Assembly: GCF_020921035.1 (NCBI RefSeq)
Contig: NC_063155.1
Location: forward strand, 27,769,294-27,833,293
Length of the DNA stretch: 64,000 nt
Source: Rhodamnia argentea
Lineage: Eukaryota > Streptophyta > Magnoliopsida > Myrtales > Myrtaceae
Direction: 5' to 3'
Below are positions 61,516 through 64,000 of this stretch, piece after piece. The notes under the pieces were generated by a model. It did no database searches and was not told the origin of the DNA. It saw only the letters and a program-made list of their open reading frames with translations. Within the stretch, counting starts at the first letter, position 1. Each line of letters starts with the position of its first letter. Both the position numbers and the translations under genes were made by a program.

Positions 61516-62480
61516 TCTAGCAGTGAAAAGAACACAGACTCATGTTTTAAATGTTGCGTACATTGAAGAACTGGAACGGAAAGCTCCTGTATAACTGGTT
61601 TCAATGACAGAGCACTTCTACATGCATCCCAACATATTACAGCTTTGATGATATATCTTTCAAGTATGTTCCCGTTTGTTTCAGGGGAAAAAAAAAAGCA
61701 ATAATTTGAAAAATATTTTCTCAAATGAGATCGCTTGTAAAAATGAATGAACAAAAATTGTTGTTAACAATGAAAACACTTTTTCTTGCCTAATTATTTT
61801 GAGAAATGCAAGCAATCATTTTTCAAGAATATATTTTCCAATATTTTCCACAAAACAGATTAAGCCGTTTAACTCATATTTTTTAAGAAAATATTTTTCA
61901 AATCATTTATTTTTTGCGGAACAACACACCGGATCATTTTCCACTGCTTAAACTATAAGTGGCATAGACAAAATGAATATTTTATTACAATAATGTGGTT
62001 TACTGAAATTTTCCTAAATATTTTTGTCATAATTTGGTTCCCCAACCATGTAATTCCCTTGATCTCATCACCCCGTGTTAGTATTGTCCTATCTCACCTT
62101 TTCTTCAACGTCTTTTCCACGTTCGCCCTCTCTTCGTACATCCACTTCCAATCAATACTATACGAAATTACCGACCTTTAATTGGTGAATTTTTTCTCTC
62201 ATTTCGCAAGTTTGCTGGTTCTTGAGTTGCTACCCGTGTTTGCGAATTCTAGGGTTTTTCTATATTCTTATCATCACCCGCTTCTGCTGCATCAAACACT
62301 CGCAAAGACAAAACTTGATTCATCAAGCAAGACAAACCTTAAAAAGTGTACTCAAGCAGTGACTACTTAATTACGGGGTGGACCTCCATTGATCAATCAC
62401 TTCATCAGGTGGTTGGTATGGATGTGTTTTGGAAGAGTCTTGCATGGAAGGTAATCACCATATATTGGCCTATTTTGCAG
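61516..62480 (+). repeat. Duplicate of SABATH A intron 1
   Basis: From CTAGCAGTGAAAAGAAC onwards the sequence matches 37507-38469 at about 97 percent by eye, including the same short ORFs. The match starts abruptly at the edge of the CACTA-like array, so first-exon sequence is not present in the window. Confidence 0.88.
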
Positions 62481-64000
62481 AAAGGAATCGCGGTAGCGGC
62501 CATGGTTATGATCAAGGAAGCTTTACCCACAACCCTTGATCTCAATCAACTCTCTTCATCCTCTCCGAACCCCGTCATCGGAATAGCAGACTTTGGTTGC
62601 TCCACGGGACTCACATCCGTCCAAGCCATCAAAACCATAATACAATGCCTCTTAGACCTCATCAATCCCATCGAACAACCTCAATTTCGTGCCCTCGAGT
62701 TCCAAGCCATCTTCAACGACCTTCCCACCAATGACTTCTGCACGCTTTTCGCCAACCTCCCAGAGAAGTGGCGGTACTATGCCATGGCGGTCCCGGGAAC
62801 GTTCCATGGCCGTCTCCTCCCGACCGCATCCCTACACTTAGCATTCTCATCCTGCGCGCTCCACTGGCTATCCCAAGCTCCGCCGGAGACATTGGACAAG
62901 TCTTCCCGTGCTTGGAACAGAGACAGAATTTGCTACGCAAGCTCCCCTGCGGGGGTCGTAGGGGCTTACTCTGCTCGGTTTGAGAGAGACATGGAGGCGT
63001 TTCTCAGCGCGAGAGCGGAGGAGATGGTCAGTGAAGGGTTGATATTTATGGTCATGTCTGGTGAGCCGGATTTGGTTCATGAATCGCAGACCACCATAGG
63101 GTTGGAATTGGAGCTGCTGGGTTCTTGCCTTGTGGACATGGCCAAAACGGTATGTGATTGCATGCATGGGCTAACATTTGATGCATGAGATCGTACGCAA
63201 GAATAAGATTAGAGAGATTGAATTATGCATTTCAGGACGATGAACAAAATTTGGCGATGCTAATAAACTTTGCTTTACTGATACTTATTTCATGAAGGTT
63301 ACTTAGGTTAGCAGTAGAGTGTTTGACCTGGATGTCGTAATTATTCCAACAAAGTACATTCACAAGAGTTTATTTCAGAAAAGATCTCCTTAAATAAGTA
63401 ATCATGCAGTTTCGTACATCATTTTGTAGTGAAAAATTCTGAAAGTTGCAATAACAAGTCCAGAGATCTATGCAACAAAGTATGCAGTAACTTCCGTGAA
63501 AGATAACATCTCCAAGGAGTGTGACGTATTGTTGGTTGTTTCCGCTATATACCCCAAGATTAAAAAACTAACTTTTATTTCGATGGTGTCAATATTTGTT
63601 GGATCTGTGCATTTGAAATCTGTTTATTAAATGATTATACTTGACGTTTGACAAATGCTGAGACATTGACATTGTGGGGAAAATAACTATTTGGCTCCAA
63701 GAATTAAGCAGGGTCATTATCACTTTGAAAATGAATTTTGTGGACGCAGGGAATAGTAAGCAATGCCAAAGTAGAGAGCTTCAACTTGCCATTGTATTTC
63801 CTATCGGAGAAGGAGCTGAAACAAGTGATCGGTCTAAACAGATTCTTCAATATTGAGAGGATTCAGACCCTGAGCCACCTCAAAATGGACGCCGCTTTTT
63901 CCACCCCAGATTCACGCTCTCTCTGCTTAAGAGCCGCATTCGAGGGGTTATTGCTCCATCATTTCGGCGATGAACTGATGATCAACGACTTGTTCCACCG
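62481..64000 (+). pseudogene. SABATH methyltransferase C, exons 2 and 3 only, cut by the window end
   Basis: Exon 2 is 62481-63149 (223 residues) and exon 3 runs from 63750 past the window end. Both align with gene A with few changes, and no stop or frameshift is seen. The acceptors (TTTTGCAG and GACGCAG) are intact. Differences from A include R to G just before the SAM motif (VIGIADFGCSTG) and S/M to C/T in the NDF region, giving LPTNDFCTLF. Exon 1, which supplies the NSSYQ substrate and cofactor contacts, is absent; the duplicated block begins inside intron 1. Unless a distant first exon is used, it cannot make a full enzyme. Confidence 0.82.

Larger units (their letters stand above)
59799..61525. 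mobile_element. CACTA-like element or fragment with subterminal repeat arrays
   Basis: Bases 59806-60008 and 60490-61510 are filled with short motifs of the type TTTAGCGACGAAA and TTCGTCGCTAAA in both orientations. Such arrays are typical of plant CACTA (En/Spm) subterminal regions. On the right, a unit including CGCTAAACCAACATCTGTAA recurs about eight times (near 60699, 60777, 60913, 61014, 61152, 61287, 61395 and 61500). CACTG at 59799 and CAGTG at 61521-61525 could be the ends. But the flanking triplets (GTA and AAA) do not match, and the CAGTG also occurs in the related copy at 37509. Borders are therefore uncertain. No transposase is seen. Confidence 0.6.

Noticed and set aside
61521-61525. 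CAGTG as the certain right end of a CACTA transposon
   Set aside because: The same bases occur at the equivalent place in SABATH A intron 1, where no array is present, and the 3-bp flanks do not match.

Overview
The window is nuclear DNA from a flowering plant. Its genes are split by GT-AG introns, coding exons are GC-rich within AT-rich surroundings, and the products are typical plant proteins: mitochondrial ATP synthase beta, a pKIWI502-type flavin oxidoreductase, the ESCRT-associated ALIX/BRO1, a PADRE/DUF4228 protein, SABATH methyltransferases and a QSOX-type thiol oxidase. Plant DNA transposons and an LTR retrotransposon are also present. A woody rosid, possibly Myrtales, is a guess from general impression only. 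Nothing looks bacterial, and there are no operons or CRISPR arrays.

Layout. The left half (1-26 kb) is a conserved housekeeping segment. It holds the 3' nine exons of the ATP synthase beta gene (1-2775, +), a five-exon pKIWI502-like oxidoreductase (5423-10161, +), an intronless-CDS Ser/Arg/Lys-rich nuclear protein with a 2.2-kb 5'UTR intron (11463-14830, -), an eight-exon ALIX/BRO1 gene (15921-21861, +) and a single-exon PADRE gene (25485-26015, +). The pKIWI502/ALIX neighbourhood recalls the adjacent Arabidopsis genes At1g15130/At1g15140.

The right half (28-64 kb) is accessory DNA. It is a decaying tandem array of a two-gene unit: a tiny glycine-rich protein gene (copies at 28502, 30930, 34042 and 41255, the third broken by a stop) followed by a SABATH carboxyl methyltransferase gene. 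The SABATH copies are a complete gene A (37270-40101), copy B with a damaged splice acceptor (44546-46874), copy C without a first exon (62481 to the window end), an orphan exon 1 (36300), and a remnant at about 29.8-30.4 kb whose exon 1 has been replaced by an organelle-derived group II intron fragment.

Mobile elements have shaped the array. A 1.5-kb Mutator-like foldback element with a perfect 9-bp target duplication has two paralogous empty sites in the window. There is a 181-bp MITE in SABATH B, and a 546-bp MULE-like MITE in the left half. A young LTR retrotransposon (47215-56420) has two 1452-bp LTRs and a 5-bp target duplication but has lost recognisable pol. Between the LTR element and SABATH copy C lies a truncated seven-exon QSOX fragment, joined to a CACTA-like subterminal-repeat array that carries a GC-rich unidentified ORF. 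I found no clearly new biochemical system. The most informative parts are the composite array and the transposon/organelle junctions.
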